From Sporosarcina luteola (lineage in GTDB: Bacteria > Bacillota > Bacilli > Bacillales_A > Planococcaceae), in NCBI RefSeq assembly GCF_023715535.1, contig NZ_JAMBOI010000004.1:310001-374000 (forward strand): a stretch of 64,000 bases of DNA. Direction: 5' to 3'. This document shows, piece by piece, positions 33,091-42,452 of the stretch. Position 1 is the first letter of the stretch, and the number at the start of each line of letters is the position of its first letter. The notes beneath the pieces were generated by a model, which worked only from the letters and a program-made list of their open reading frames with translations, was not told the origin of the DNA and made no database searches. The translations under genes and the position numbers were made by a program.

Positions 33091-33118
33091 AGAGGAATTT
33101 ACACCTTTCTTGGCGAAT
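33091..33118 (+). promoter_or_regulatory. sigma-H-type promoter (copy d)
   Basis: AGAGGAATT (33091-33099), 12 bp, GGCGAAT (33112-33118). This is a full match to the sigma-H consensus, 24 bp before the ATG. Confidence 0.65.
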
Positions 33119-33142
33119 AGTGTCACAAAGGGGGATGATGTC

Positions 33143-33694
33143 ATGAAAGATGAGCAATTCGCTATAGAAGTCATACTTAAGTTTTTGCGTGATGAAAACC
33201 GAAGAACGTTATTGGTAAAAGGGTATGATAATGATGCAAAGTTAAGAGTTGTCCTTTCTTGTTTGAACAAAGTATTTGATAAAGGCATAATACGAACAAG
33301 TTCTATGGGGGATATCTCTGATTTCATCAATGTAGCTTTCAATAAAAAACTATTACCGTATAAGGTAAAGTCAACCACGAATTATAAAATAGGAAGAATG
33401 ACAATTAATTTTAGTGGTTACGCAAATCATACAAAATCCAATCCTAGAGGTAATGAAGGAACTTTCACTTTGTATTATCCAATTCAAACAGTACTGGATG
33501 ATCGTGGTAGATATGCAAAGCTATTGAATGAATTGGATGAAACTGACTCAGGAAAAATAATACTTGTTACTACAAACGAATGGAGTATAAAAGAATGGGA
33601 TATCGAGAGTCACATGGATGAAGTGTTCTTTTATAGTGTGGAAAACGATAACCCGGAGATCATGAAAAACTTAAGGAGAAATGGAGCGATATAA
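33143..33694 (+). CDS. hypothetical cassette protein
   Basis: This 183-residue soluble protein starts at an ATG behind AAAGGGGG. The longer open frame to 33014 runs through the promoter and is not used. The fold looks alpha/beta: a helical start (EVILKFLRDENRR), TLLVKGYDNDAKLRVVLSCL, a strand-rich middle and an IILVTTNEW strand, perhaps an NTP-binding-like or helicase-domain-like core without its motifs. It is enclosed by a sigma-H-type promoter and the shared cassette terminator. Confidence 0.65.
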   Translation: MKDEQFAIEVILKFLRDENRRTLLVKGYDNDAKLRVVLSCLNKVFDKGIIRTSSMGDISDFINVAFNKKLLPYKVKSTTNYKIGRMTINFSGYANHTKSNPRGNEGTFTLYYPIQTVLDDRGRYAKLLNELDETDSGKIILVTTNEWSIKEWDIESHMDEVFFYSVENDNPEIMKNLRRNGAI

Positions 33695-33700
33695 TAATTG

Positions 33701-33736
33701 CTAAGCACTTGTCTATTGGGATGGGTGCTTTTTCTA
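33701..33736 (+). terminator. cassette terminator 3
   Basis: TAAGCACTTGTC...GGATGGGTGCTTTTTCTAT, the same end sequence as the terminators at 27353 and 27663. Confidence 0.65.
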
Positions 33737-34182
33737 TGCCTAAAGTCAAAGGTGGCGGCGGTGATGTGAAGTGCCAAATTGTGATGAGATTTAGAGCGAT
33801 TGGGAAACAACCGAGATAACCTTTAAATTGCTTGCTGAAAAGCACTGCGTCAAAGAAGGAACATTGATGAGTCGTCGTATTCCTGAGAAGTGTTCGACGA
33901 ATGCAGCCGATGCAACTACAGTGTGCAGTTTTGAAAAAATATAAGTGGAGAGGGCTTATGCCTTCTCCACTTCATTTACTACTTCTTATTTTTCAGTTTT
34001 TCGAGCAAACTATTAACTTTTATCTTTCATTATCTCAGGGTTATTTTCCAAAGCTTCAATCACAAAATCAGTTTCTGATTTACTTATACAAACGATATCG
34101 CCCTTAGAAAGTTTTACAGATATCCTAACGCTATCAGACGTTTTATGTACAAATTAGGACTTGTCTTTAGAATATGGTTTAG
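33737..34182. other. intergenic with a minus-strand coding remnant
   Basis: A hairpin AAGTGGAGA...TCTCCACTT lies at 33943-33972. On the minus strand about 34150-34013, an open stretch (SVRISVKLSKGDIVCISKSE...NNPEIMKDKS) ends in a stop but has no start codon, so it is a remnant. Its end resembles the NPEIMKNL end of the protein at 33143. Confidence 0.35.
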
Positions 34183-34719
34183 TCAACCTGGCTTGATCTC
34201 TTCCATATATCCTTTAATATCACTTTCTGACATTTCCCCTGTAATAATTCTAACAATCTTACCTTCCGGATTGATAAGCAAAGTAGTAGGTAACGGTTTA
34301 ACATTATATGCTTGCATAACGCTTTTCGTCTTATCGATTAAAGTAGGGAAGGTCATCCCATATTGTTCAGCAAATGTACGAACTTTAAAATCCGATTCAG
34401 CGATATTGACTGCTAATATTTGTACTCCTTGGTCTTTATACACTTCATATTGTCGACCCATAGCAGGCATTTCCTTTTTACATGGAGCACACCAAGTTCC
34501 CCAAAAGTTTAAAAAGACCCCTTGGCCTCTATACTCAGATAGCTTATGTTCAATTCCATCTAAATCAACAAGCGCAAAGTCCGGGGCATAATCCCCTACC
34601 TTTAACACATCAAATTTCTCTTTTGCGAAATTTGAGTAGATAGTAAAGACAATGGCTGCGGCCAGAAGTGTCAATGTAATTACCCTGAAAATAAAACGAT
34701 TCCTTTTTTTGTTACTCAA
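34183..34719 (-). CDS. ResA/TlpA-like thiol-disulfide oxidoreductase
   Basis: In this 178-residue protein a signal anchor (about 10-28) is followed by a thioredoxin fold: VGDYAPDFALVDLDG, the active site FWGTWCAPCKKEMP (CxxC), and the cis-Pro region VKPLPTTLLINPEG. ResA-type proteins reduce apocytochrome c cysteines outside the membrane. The gene is divergent from the two-component system that leads into ccdA-resB-resC, so it would complete the system II set. A related TlpA is at 46669. Confidence 0.9.
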   Translation of the reverse strand: MSNKKRNRFIFRVITLTLLAAAIVFTIYSNFAKEKFDVLKVGDYAPDFALVDLDGIEHKLSEYRGQGVFLNFWGTWCAPCKKEMPAMGRQYEVYKDQGVQILAVNIAESDFKVRTFAEQYGMTFPTLIDKTKSVMQAYNVKPLPTTLLINPEGKIVRIITGEMSESDIKGYMEEIKPG

Positions 34720-34928
34720 TGATGAATGCTCCTTTCAATGTCTACAAAATAGGGATTGTTTGCTGGAATTTCTATACGATGACTACTATACTAAAGAACT
34801 TTGAAGAAAGTGTGCAGACACAAAGAAGTCATGAATTCGCACAAACTCATTAATTCTACCTTCTTCTGCATATCTTTTTCACAATTGTTTTCTATACTAA
34901 TTTCATGAGGAGAGGAGAATTAACAAGG

Positions 34929-36290
34929 ATGAATAAGATATCCAAAAAACTTGCCGCTTATTTCATTATTTCTTTCCTTGTCCTTGAATCGGTGCTAATG
35001 ATGTATTTGCACCAAAATATCGTTCATACAAGAGTGGATGAAGAATATTCACGCCTGTTGGCAAGTGGTTCGAACCACCGAAATGTCTTAATCGACTATT
35101 ATTCGGATGAGACGATCACGCATATCGTATTGATGGAAATAGAAGGGGATAGAGGAGTTGTCATAACCGGAAAGAGCGGTGAAATAATCCGAAGTTCGGA
35201 TACAAAATTGGAAAATCTCCTGCCTTCATTATCATTTTTACAAGACTCCGCGAACCAGAATGATCGAATCATTAAACAGGATTGGAAAGACTCACCTTAT
35301 ATCATTAGCGCTCATCCATATAAGATTAATGAGAATAACTCGGGATATGTTTTCATGTTTCAAAGTAGCGAACCAATCGAACGGTTAGTGCAGAAATTGA
35401 ATTTCCATTTCGGTTTGGCAGGGGGAGCAATTATCGTCATCCTGTTTGTCATATACACGATTTTATCCAAATTTCTTACTCGGCCTTTGATTCGTATGAA
35501 AGAAGCAACCGAGAAATTAAGCGAAGGGAAATTCGATGTAAGCCTTCCTGTAGGAGGCAATGACGAGCTTGGTGAATTATCGATTGCGATTCGGAAACTG
35601 GCCAACGATTTGGAGAAAATGAAAAAGGAACGAAATGAATTTCTTGCATCCATTTCACACGAACTAAGTACTCCGTTAACCTATTTGATTGGCTATTTGA
35701 AAGTTGCTATGCGACATGATTTGACCGAAGAGGAAAGAAATAGCTATCTATTGATTATTGCTGAAGAATCCAATCGCATGAAGGATCTTGTGAAAAACTT
35801 AATGGATTTGGCGAAAATGGATGAAAGGGCATTCGTTGTATCTAAGGAGAATTTTTCATCCAAAAAGTTTGCAAAAGATATCTACCGACTAGTCGAACCT
35901 TCATTTGCCCTAAAGAAAGTAAATCTGAATTTGATATGCAAGGCTGATTTTTCGATTCATGCAGATCCTGTGCGACTTGAACAGGTTGTACTGAATCTAT
36001 TAGATAATGCATTAAAATATTCAAATGAAAACACAACTGTGAGATTTGAAATTTCCAAAGAACAAAATCAAACTGTCATTTCAATTGCAGATGAAGGAAT
36101 TGGAATACCGGAAGAACAAATCGATTTGATTTTTGAAAAGCTTTTTAGAGTTGAAAAATCCCGCTCTAGAACGTTTGGTGGATCTGGCCTTGGACTTGCC
36201 ATTGTAAAAGAATTGGTAGAAGCTCATGGGGGATCGATAGAGGTGAAAAGTGAGTTTGGAAAAGGGAGTAGATTTACATTAAAGATTTAA
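34929..36290 (+). CDS. sensor histidine kinase (copper island system 1)
   Basis: This 453-residue kinase has membrane helices at about 10-28 and 155-178, flanking an extracytoplasmic sensor of about 125 residues. HAMP (SKFLTRPLIRMKEATEKLSEG), HisKA with the phosphoacceptor in SISHELSTPLTYLIGYL, and HATPase motifs (NLLDNALKYS, ADEGIGIPEEQ, GGSGLGLAIVKELVEAHGG) follow. ATG 34929 after AACAAGG is preferred to 34905. It is the first gene of an operon through the response regulator and the lipoprotein to CcdA genes. The signal is unknown; copper or redox stress is inferred from context. Confidence 0.88.
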   Translation: MNKISKKLAAYFIISFLVLESVLMMYLHQNIVHTRVDEEYSRLLASGSNHRNVLIDYYSDETITHIVLMEIEGDRGVVITGKSGEIIRSSDTKLENLLPSLSFLQDSANQNDRIIKQDWKDSPYIISAHPYKINENNSGYVFMFQSSEPIERLVQKLNFHFGLAGGAIIVILFVIYTILSKFLTRPLIRMKEATEKLSEGKFDVSLPVGGNDELGELSIAIRKLANDLEKMKKERNEFLASISHELSTPLTYLIGYLKVAMRHDLTEEERNSYLLIIAEESNRMKDLVKNLMDLAKMDERAFVVSKENFSSKKFAKDIYRLVEPSFALKKVNLNLICKADFSIHADPVRLEQVVLNLLDNALKYSNENTTVRFEISKEQNQTVISIADEGIGIPEEQIDLIFEKLFRVEKSRSRTFGGSGLGLAIVKELVEAHGGSIEVKSEFGKGSRFTLKI

Positions 36291-36310
36291 GCCGGTAAGG
36301 AGTTGATAAG

Positions 36311-36988
36311 ATGCAGACGATCTTACTTATAGACGACGAGCAGAGAATGCTCGATTTACTTGAATTGTTTTTGGAGCCCCATGGGTTCAACTGTATAAAA
36401 GCGGATACCGGGAAAAAGGGATTGGAAATGGTAAGGGATGAAAAGGTCGATATTGTTCTATTGGATGTGATGATGCCTGATTTGGATGGTTGGGAAGTGT
36501 GCAAGAACATACGGGAACTATCGACCATTCCGGTGATTATGCTTACAGCGAGGACAGACAAAGCGGATATTGTAAAAGGACTTGAATACGGGGCGGATGA
36601 TTATATTACAAAGCCTTTTGACGAGCGGGAACTTGTGGCAAGAGTGAATGCATTACTACGCCGCACTTCAAGCGAAAACGTAGAAAACAGCAATACGGTG
36701 TATGGGGATTTCATGTTAAATCGGGATTCTTATTCATTGCATTATAATAACTTGGAAGTGCAGCTGACCTTGAAGGAATTTTATATAATTGAGGCGTTAA
36801 TCACTCATCCGAAAAGGACTTTTACCCGGGAACAGCTTTTACGTACCGCTTGGGACTATAACACATTCACAGATATCCGGACAGTGGACTCGCATATCCG
36901 TAATTTAAGGGAGAAATTAAAAGCTGCGGGATTCCCTATCAATGACTTCTTATTAACAGTGTGGGGAATCGGATACAAATGGAATTAA
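36311..36988 (+). CDS. OmpR/PhoB-type response regulator (system 1)
   Basis: This 225-residue protein has a receiver domain with the acidic pocket (ILLIDDEQ), phospho-Asp in IVLLDVMMPDLDG, Thr/Lys of the switch (MLTAR, DYITKPFDERE), and a C-terminal winged helix (LNRDSYSLHYNNLEVQLTLKE, RTVDSHIRNLREKL, VWGIGYKW). It follows the kinase by 20 bp and is its partner. It most likely controls the operon it lies in, and perhaps the divergent ResA-like gene. Confidence 0.93.
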   Translation: MQTILLIDDEQRMLDLLELFLEPHGFNCIKADTGKKGLEMVRDEKVDIVLLDVMMPDLDGWEVCKNIRELSTIPVIMLTARTDKADIVKGLEYGADDYITKPFDERELVARVNALLRRTSSENVENSNTVYGDFMLNRDSYSLHYNNLEVQLTLKEFYIIEALITHPKRTFTREQLLRTAWDYNTFTDIRTVDSHIRNLREKLKAAGFPINDFLLTVWGIGYKWN

Positions 36989-36999
36989 AGGAGATCGAA

Positions 37000-37920
37000 A
37001 TGATGAAAAAAATAGCGAAATATATTGGCATTGCGGGGATGATCACGCTTTTGTCTGCATGTAATGCGACTAAGGATGATACCTTCGGGTATGAGGAATT
37101 GGAAAACAGTAAAATTGATCATCTACATGGTCTAGGTTATATAAATGGAGGTCCGGAAGTGGTCATTTCAACACATGAAGGGCTCTACGCTTATGGTGAA
37201 GATGGTTGGAAAGAAGCGAATAGCGAAAAGCACGATTATATGGGTTTCCAAGCAGTACGTGAAGGTTTCTTTTCAAGCGGACATCCGGAACCAAATTCAG
37301 AACTTGAAAATCCACTTGGACTTGTGAAAAGTACAGATCGTGGTGCGAGCTTTGAAAAATTGGCATTTTACGGTGAAATCGATTTTCACTATATGGCAGT
37401 CGGATATGAGTCAAATGCCATCTATGCATTGAATGAAATGCCGACAAAAGATATGCCAGCGGGTCTTCATTATTCACTCGATGAGGGAAGTTCATGGAAG
37501 CAAGCTTCAATGAATGGTTTCGATTCCGAGTATATCTCGAATTTAGCAGCACATCCTTCCCGCGAAGAAATAATTACAATCGGGAGTAAAGATGGATTGT
37601 TTTTCTCACAGGACTTTGGTGAAAGCTTTGCCCCTCTAAATGAGGCGGGAATGGTTACATTTGTGATGTTGACTGAAACAGGAGGATTGTATGCCAGCTA
37701 CGAGAATGACATTGTGAAGCTCAGCTCGTTTGTATCAGATGGAAAAGAGGAAGTGGAAATTTCGCTTCCAAACGAAATTGCTCCAATCGTATATATAGCG
37801 GTTAATCCAGATGATCAAGAGGAGATTGTAATTGCCACTTTTACTAATGATATTTATAGGACAACAGACGGAGGAGTAAATTGGGATACCCTTGCTAAAA
37901 ATGGAGAGTTACTAAATTAA
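37000..37920 (+). CDS. exported lipoprotein of the BNR/sortilin-like propeller type
   Basis: In this 306-residue protein the signal peptide ends in LLSAC (lipobox), then come repeated beta-propeller units with Asp-box-like motifs (STDRGASFEKL, SLDEGSSWKQA, SQDFGESFAPL, TTDGGVNWDTL). Such proteins are often labelled F510_1955-type glycosylhydrolases, but the hydrolase activity is unproven. The early HLHGLGY is typical of the family. ATG 37000 follows AAAGGAG, 11 bp after the response regulator stop. It lies in the redox/copper operon, so it is probably an envelope protein responding to the same signal. Confidence 0.8.
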   Translation: MMKKIAKYIGIAGMITLLSACNATKDDTFGYEELENSKIDHLHGLGYINGGPEVVISTHEGLYAYGEDGWKEANSEKHDYMGFQAVREGFFSSGHPEPNSELENPLGLVKSTDRGASFEKLAFYGEIDFHYMAVGYESNAIYALNEMPTKDMPAGLHYSLDEGSSWKQASMNGFDSEYISNLAAHPSREEIITIGSKDGLFFSQDFGESFAPLNEAGMVTFVMLTETGGLYASYENDIVKLSSFVSDGKEEVEISLPNEIAPIVYIAVNPDDQEEIVIATFTNDIYRTTDGGVNWDTLAKNGELLN

Positions 37921-37940
37921 AGTAGGGTTGGTGATTTTCA

Positions 37941-38675
37941 ATGTATGGATTTTTGTCGAAAATCAGTCAAATAATCACGGAGCCTGTCACTGGCCTTATT
38001 AATGCGTATGCAGATTTCCCACTCATGTTTGCATTACTGTTAGGAGTGGTTGGCGCTGTTGCCCCATGTCAATTGACAGGGAATATGAGCGCCATCACTC
38101 TTTACGGTAATCGGACCATTCAATTCAAAACGGATTGGCTAGAAATATTTTCTTTTATTGCGGGAAAGGTTGTCGTATTCAGTGCATTTGGTCTTTTGGC
38201 ATGGATGTTCGGTCAAACATTCGAATCGAAGATGACGGAGTACTTTCCACTTTTCCGAAAGGCGATCGGTCCTCTCATTGTTGTCACTGGCCTTGTACTA
38301 TTGGGAGTATTGAAACTGAGAATCTTTCAACGCATGACTATACATATACCGGTACGAATGCGAGAAGGGAAGGTTGGTTCTTTCCTTCTAGGTGCAAGTT
38401 TTTCACTTGCATTCTGCCCGACAATGTTCGTTCTGTTTTTCGTTTGGCTTATGCCAACCGTTTCGTCAACTTCGTATGGTTTTGTACTCCCCGCGGTTTT
38501 TGGAATCGCAACATCGTTCCCTCTCATTCTTCTATTCCTGATGATATGGCTTTTTGAAACAGACCGCCGCATCATGAGGAAGAGCGTGAAAATCGGTCGT
38601 GCCATTCAACGATTAGCGGGAGTGCTGCTTGTGTTGATCGGATTATTTGATACGCTGACGTATTGGGGAATCTAA
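37941..38675 (+). CDS. CcdA/DsbD-like membrane thiol transporter (first)
   Basis: In this 244-residue protein with six or seven membrane helices, the two conserved Cys-Pro elements of DsbD/CcdA membrane domains are present as GAVAPCQLTGN (about 35-45) and LAFCPTMFVLFF (about 155-166). This type moves reducing equivalents from the cytoplasm to extracytoplasmic thioredoxins. It is longer than CcdA and more like the sulfite-exporter/UreH-like group. It directly precedes a second CcdA, so the two may serve different partners. Confidence 0.8.
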   Translation: MYGFLSKISQIITEPVTGLINAYADFPLMFALLLGVVGAVAPCQLTGNMSAITLYGNRTIQFKTDWLEIFSFIAGKVVVFSAFGLLAWMFGQTFESKMTEYFPLFRKAIGPLIVVTGLVLLGVLKLRIFQRMTIHIPVRMREGKVGSFLLGASFSLAFCPTMFVLFFVWLMPTVSSTSYGFVLPAVFGIATSFPLILLFLMIWLFETDRRIMRKSVKIGRAIQRLAGVLLVLIGLFDTLTYWGI

Positions 38676-38721
38676 CTTTTGACTCTAGTAAATTGCTGTT
38701 TGTTATTAAGGAGTGTCATAT

Positions 38722-39432
38722 ATGTTCACTGATTTAAATTTATTTCTAGCATTCGGTGCAGGGCTACTTAACTTCATATCACCCTGCACATTACCTCTCT
38801 ACCCGGCGTTCCTTTCTTATATTACGGGCATGTCACTGGATGAATTGAAATCCGATAAAAGGAAGATCCGGAAAAGCGGAATAGTGCACACACTGTTGTT
38901 TCTATTAGGGTTTTCAATCATTTTCATATTTCTCGGATTTAGCTCTTCATTCGTAGGGACTTTCTTTATTCAATACCAAGATCTCCTTCGACAAATTGGT
39001 TCCATTTTCATCATTGTATTTGGATTGATGATCATTGGCCTTTTTAAACCTGAATTCCTTATGAAGGAGAAAAAACTGCAATTTAAGAACCGACCTGCTG
39101 GTTATTTTGGTACATTTCTTATCGGACTTGCGTTTGCAGCGGGATGGACGCCTTGTACGGGTCCAATCACAGGGGCAGTCTTTATGCTGGCTTCTCAAAA
39201 TCCGGGATCTGGCATCTGGTATATGCTTGCCTATGTTCTTGGATTCGCGATTCCATTTTTCCTACTCTCCATTTTCATCACCCGTGTTAAATGGATTCAA
39301 AAATATAGCCGAACAATTACCAAAGTCGGTGGTTATATCATGATTGCACTTGGAATCCTGCTTTTCTTTGATGGATTGACGTTCATTATTGCTTGGCTTA
39401 GTCCATTTTTCGGGGATTTCATGGGGTTTTAA
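38722..39432 (+). CDS. ccdA: cytochrome c biogenesis protein CcdA
   Basis: In this 236-residue protein with six membrane helices the conserved pairs are FISPCTLPLYPAFLSY near the start and GWTPCTGPITGAVF at about 137-150. These Cys residues relay electrons from cytoplasmic thioredoxin to ResA-like proteins outside. ATG 38722 is chosen because AAGGAG precedes it by 7 bp. It is followed by resB and resC, the cytochrome c ligation pair. Confidence 0.92.
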   Translation: MFTDLNLFLAFGAGLLNFISPCTLPLYPAFLSYITGMSLDELKSDKRKIRKSGIVHTLLFLLGFSIIFIFLGFSSSFVGTFFIQYQDLLRQIGSIFIIVFGLMIIGLFKPEFLMKEKKLQFKNRPAGYFGTFLIGLAFAAGWTPCTGPITGAVFMLASQNPGSGIWYMLAYVLGFAIPFFLLSIFITRVKWIQKYSRTITKVGGYIMIALGILLFFDGLTFIIAWLSPFFGDFMGF

Positions 39433-39466
39433 CAGCAAATTAAAATCTTTAAGGAGAAATTGATAA

Positions 39467-41116
39467 ATGAGTAAAATAAAATGCCAATGTGGTCATGAAA
39501 ACCCTTTTGGCACGGTTCTTTGTGAGCAATGCGGACGTCCTCAGACGGATGAGGCGAGGGAAAGTAAACTTATCGATATGCGATATGAAGGATCGGCAAG
39601 AAGATCACAGACATATAAACGATCGATTGTTGATAAAATATGGAACTTCTTTTCTAGTGTTAAGGTAGGAATAAATATCATTATTGCCGTACTTGTTACG
39701 TCGGCGATAGGCACAATTTTCCCACAGAAGCTTTTTGTTCCGGCAACGACCGAGGCTGACATCTTTGCATATTACGAAAAGCATTATGGTTTTGCTGGAA
39801 CCTTGTATTATAAGCTTGGATTTTATGATATGTACAATAGCTGGTGGTTCATAATACTAATTGGGATGCTTGGTACTTCCATCATCATCGCTAGTGTGGA
39901 TAGGGTTATTCCGCTCTACAAATCATTGAAAAAGCAACGTACGAAACGACATACATCTTTTTTAAAGAAGCAAAGGATTTATGCCGAAGGGGTAGTTGCT
40001 GATTCAAATAGCTCATTTGATAAAGCGGAGGAGAAGCTTAAAGAGCTTCGATACAACGTTAAGATAGAAGAAGGAGCGCTACTTGCGGAGAAAGGGCGTT
40101 TTTCCAGATGGGGTCCTTACGTCAATCATACGGGGTTGATCATCTTCCTGTTTGCGGTTCTTTTACGAACTCTTCCCGGTTTTTATGTCGATGAAACGGT
40201 TTGGCTTAGAGAAGGGGAGACACGTGCCATCCCGGGTGCTCCCGGCTATTACTTAAAGAACAATGATTTCATTATAGAGACTTATTCGAAGGAAGAAGAT
40301 GCAGCTTTCGGTCAAGCTATAGATCGAGTTGGGACCATCGTGAAAAATTTCCAATCAGATGTCACCTTATTTAAAGATCCGGAGGGCGGTCTTCCAGGTC
40401 AATCAGAACAGATGGAATTTGTGAAAGACTACTCAATTACCGTGAATAACCCTCTAAACTTTGACGGATTCAACGTATACCAAATGGATTACCGTCTCAA
40501 CGAATTAAAATCGATGACATTCCAGTTGATGGAAAAGACGACGGACAAGTCATTTGGCGAATTTACTGTTGACCTTCTCAATCCCGAGCGTTTGTATGAA
40601 TTAAACGAAGGCGCGATTGTCGAGCTATTAGAATTCTATCCAGATTTTGATGGTGTTGAAGACGGAGAACCCGTTACTAAGTCACCGATTCCAAACAATC
40701 CAGCATTCATATTTAATATGGTGACGACAGCCAAACCGGAAGGTGAAAAAAGTTTTGTTGCTATCAGACAGACGCTTGAAACAAATGTGAATGATTATGA
40801 AGTGAAGTTTGTCAGCGCAGAAACACGAGACATTACAGGCCTAGTGGTTCGGAAGGATAAAACGCTCTATCTATTGCTCCTAGGGGGTATTATTTTCATG
40901 ATTGGAGTTGCACAAGGCTCCTACTGGAACCATCGGAGAATATGGATACAAAAAGGTGATGGAAATGAACTTGTCCTTGCAGGTCATACGAATAAAAACT
41001 GGTTCAGCTTAAAAAAAGAGCTTGATAAAGTGAAACTTTACGCTGACTTGCCTCAATATGAAGATAGGCAAGAGACTAAGTTTGATGATGATGGTAAGAA
41101 AGGGGACAAGTCATAA
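39467..41116 (+). CDS. resB: cytochrome c biogenesis protein ResB
   Basis: In this 549-residue protein the N-terminus is a zinc ribbon ([20 protein letters not shown]), as in Bacillus ResB. Membrane helices follow at about 62-82, 125-145 and 210-230, then a large extracytoplasmic domain (about 235-445) and a last helix near 460. ResB with ResC forms the haem delivery and ligation complex of system II. Its TAA overlaps the resC start by one base, so the two are translated together. Confidence 0.93.
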   Translation: MSKIKCQCGHENPFGTVLCEQCGRPQTDEARESKLIDMRYEGSARRSQTYKRSIVDKIWNFFSSVKVGINIIIAVLVTSAIGTIFPQKLFVPATTEADIFAYYEKHYGFAGTLYYKLGFYDMYNSWWFIILIGMLGTSIIIASVDRVIPLYKSLKKQRTKRHTSFLKKQRIYAEGVVADSNSSFDKAEEKLKELRYNVKIEEGALLAEKGRFSRWGPYVNHTGLIIFLFAVLLRTLPGFYVDETVWLREGETRAIPGAPGYYLKNNDFIIETYSKEEDAAFGQAIDRVGTIVKNFQSDVTLFKDPEGGLPGQSEQMEFVKDYSITVNNPLNFDGFNVYQMDYRLNELKSMTFQLMEKTTDKSFGEFTVDLLNPERLYELNEGAIVELLEFYPDFDGVEDGEPVTKSPIPNNPAFIFNMVTTAKPEGEKSFVAIRQTLETNVNDYEVKFVSAETRDITGLVVRKDKTLYLLLLGGIIFMIGVAQGSYWNHRRIWIQKGDGNELVLAGHTNKNWFSLKKELDKVKLYADLPQYEDRQETKFDDDGKKGDKS

Positions 41117-42300
41117 TGCAATTAGCATCATTGAGTGGAAATTTATTGTACTTCTCATTTGTTGCATATCTTGTTGCAACGCTATTCTTCGGCGGAGCAG
41201 TAAAAGGTGCAAAAACACAAGAGTCATATAAAAATAATCGATGGAGAAAAATTGCGATCAGTATTACGATAATTGGATTTATCACTCATCTAGGATATTT
41301 TATTACACGATGGATTGCTTCTGCTCATGCACCGGTTAGTAACATGTTTGAATTTATTACCGCATTTGCAATGATGGTTGTTGGCGCGTTCATCTTACTA
41401 TTTTTCCTTTACAGAACACCATCCCTTGGGTTGTTTGCATTACCACTAGCTGTTGTGATGATCGGGTATGCAAGTATGTTCCCGAGGGAGCTCACGCCAT
41501 TAATTCCAGCGTTGCAAACCCACTGGCTGACGATACACGTAATTACAGCGGCGATGGGTGAGGCGATTCTCGCAATTAGTGCGGTTGCAGGTCTCGTATT
41601 TCTATTGAAAAACATTGATCTAACGAAGAGATCAAAGCAACGTTTTTGGTTGGAATCAGTGATGTTCACTCTTATCCTTGTTGTCGGATTTATATTGTCC
41701 TCCTCCACATTTGCGATCATGGGGTATGAAGCGAAGTTCACCTATATTAATAAAAATGAACAAACAGCACAAATAGTATATAATTATCCGCCATTATTTG
41801 GGATGAATGAGTATGAATCACTTACTCCCGACAAGATGACGCCGCTGGCTGAAATGCCTCCAATCGTTAATGCGAAGACGCTTACGACATTCGTTTGGTC
41901 AGTTGCAACAGGCATAGTCCTTTATTTATTGCTAAGACTTATTTTGCGTCGCCCGATTGCAGCATTGTTTCAGCCGTTCGCGAAAAAGGCGAATTCCGAA
42001 GTTATGGATGAAATTGGTTACAGGTCAGTCCTGATCGGATTCCCGGTATTTACCCTTGGGGCACTCGTTTTTGCAATGATTTGGGCACATGAAGCATGGT
42101 CCAGATTTTGGGGGTGGGATCCGAAAGAAGTATGGGCGCTCATTACGTGGTTATTCTATGCAGCCTACTTACATCTTCGGCTCTCCCGCGGATGGGAAGG
42201 TGAGAAATCAGCCTGGCTTGCAGTCATTGGTTTTATCATTATCATGTTTAACTTAATTGCAGTTAACTTGATTATTGCAGGACTGCATTCATACGCATGA
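41116..42300 (+). CDS. resC: cytochrome c biogenesis protein ResC (CcsA family)
   Basis: This 394-residue protein with eight or more membrane helices carries the tryptophan-rich haem-binding WWD-type motif as [18 protein letters not shown] at about 331-348, and conserved histidines in ITHLGYF, LTIHV and AGLHSY. It transports or holds haem for ligation to CxxCH apocytochromes. It overlaps resB by one base. No apocytochrome is in the window, so the client may be on the chromosome, or the set may serve copper-protein or thiol quality control. Confidence 0.93.
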   Translation: MQLASLSGNLLYFSFVAYLVATLFFGGAVKGAKTQESYKNNRWRKIAISITIIGFITHLGYFITRWIASAHAPVSNMFEFITAFAMMVVGAFILLFFLYRTPSLGLFALPLAVVMIGYASMFPRELTPLIPALQTHWLTIHVITAAMGEAILAISAVAGLVFLLKNIDLTKRSKQRFWLESVMFTLILVVGFILSSSTFAIMGYEAKFTYINKNEQTAQIVYNYPPLFGMNEYESLTPDKMTPLAEMPPIVNAKTLTTFVWSVATGIVLYLLLRLILRRPIAALFQPFAKKANSEVMDEIGYRSVLIGFPVFTLGALVFAMIWAHEAWSRFWGWDPKEVWALITWLFYAAYLHLRLSRGWEGEKSAWLAVIGFIIIMFNLIAVNLIIAGLHSYA

Positions 42301-42409
42301 TTCTGAAAAATAAACTGCTGATAATATAACCTGAGGCATTTTTTATACGGCCATAGAGGAATCTCGGTGCTATTGTCTCTTTTGTTACAGTGGCGATTAA
42401 ACTAAAATT

Positions 42410-42452
42410 CCGGTGTGTATGATACTACTACACGCCGGAATTTTTTTATTGG
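42410..42452. terminator. bidirectional terminator after resC
   Basis: AAAATTCCGGTGTGTA...TACACGCCGGAATTTTTTT. It is shared by resC and the minus-strand endonuclease gene. Confidence 0.8.

Noticed and set aside
34145..34591. 148-codon plus-strand open frame
   Set aside because: It is antisense to the ResA-like gene, whose CxxC motif and cis-proline region are clear.
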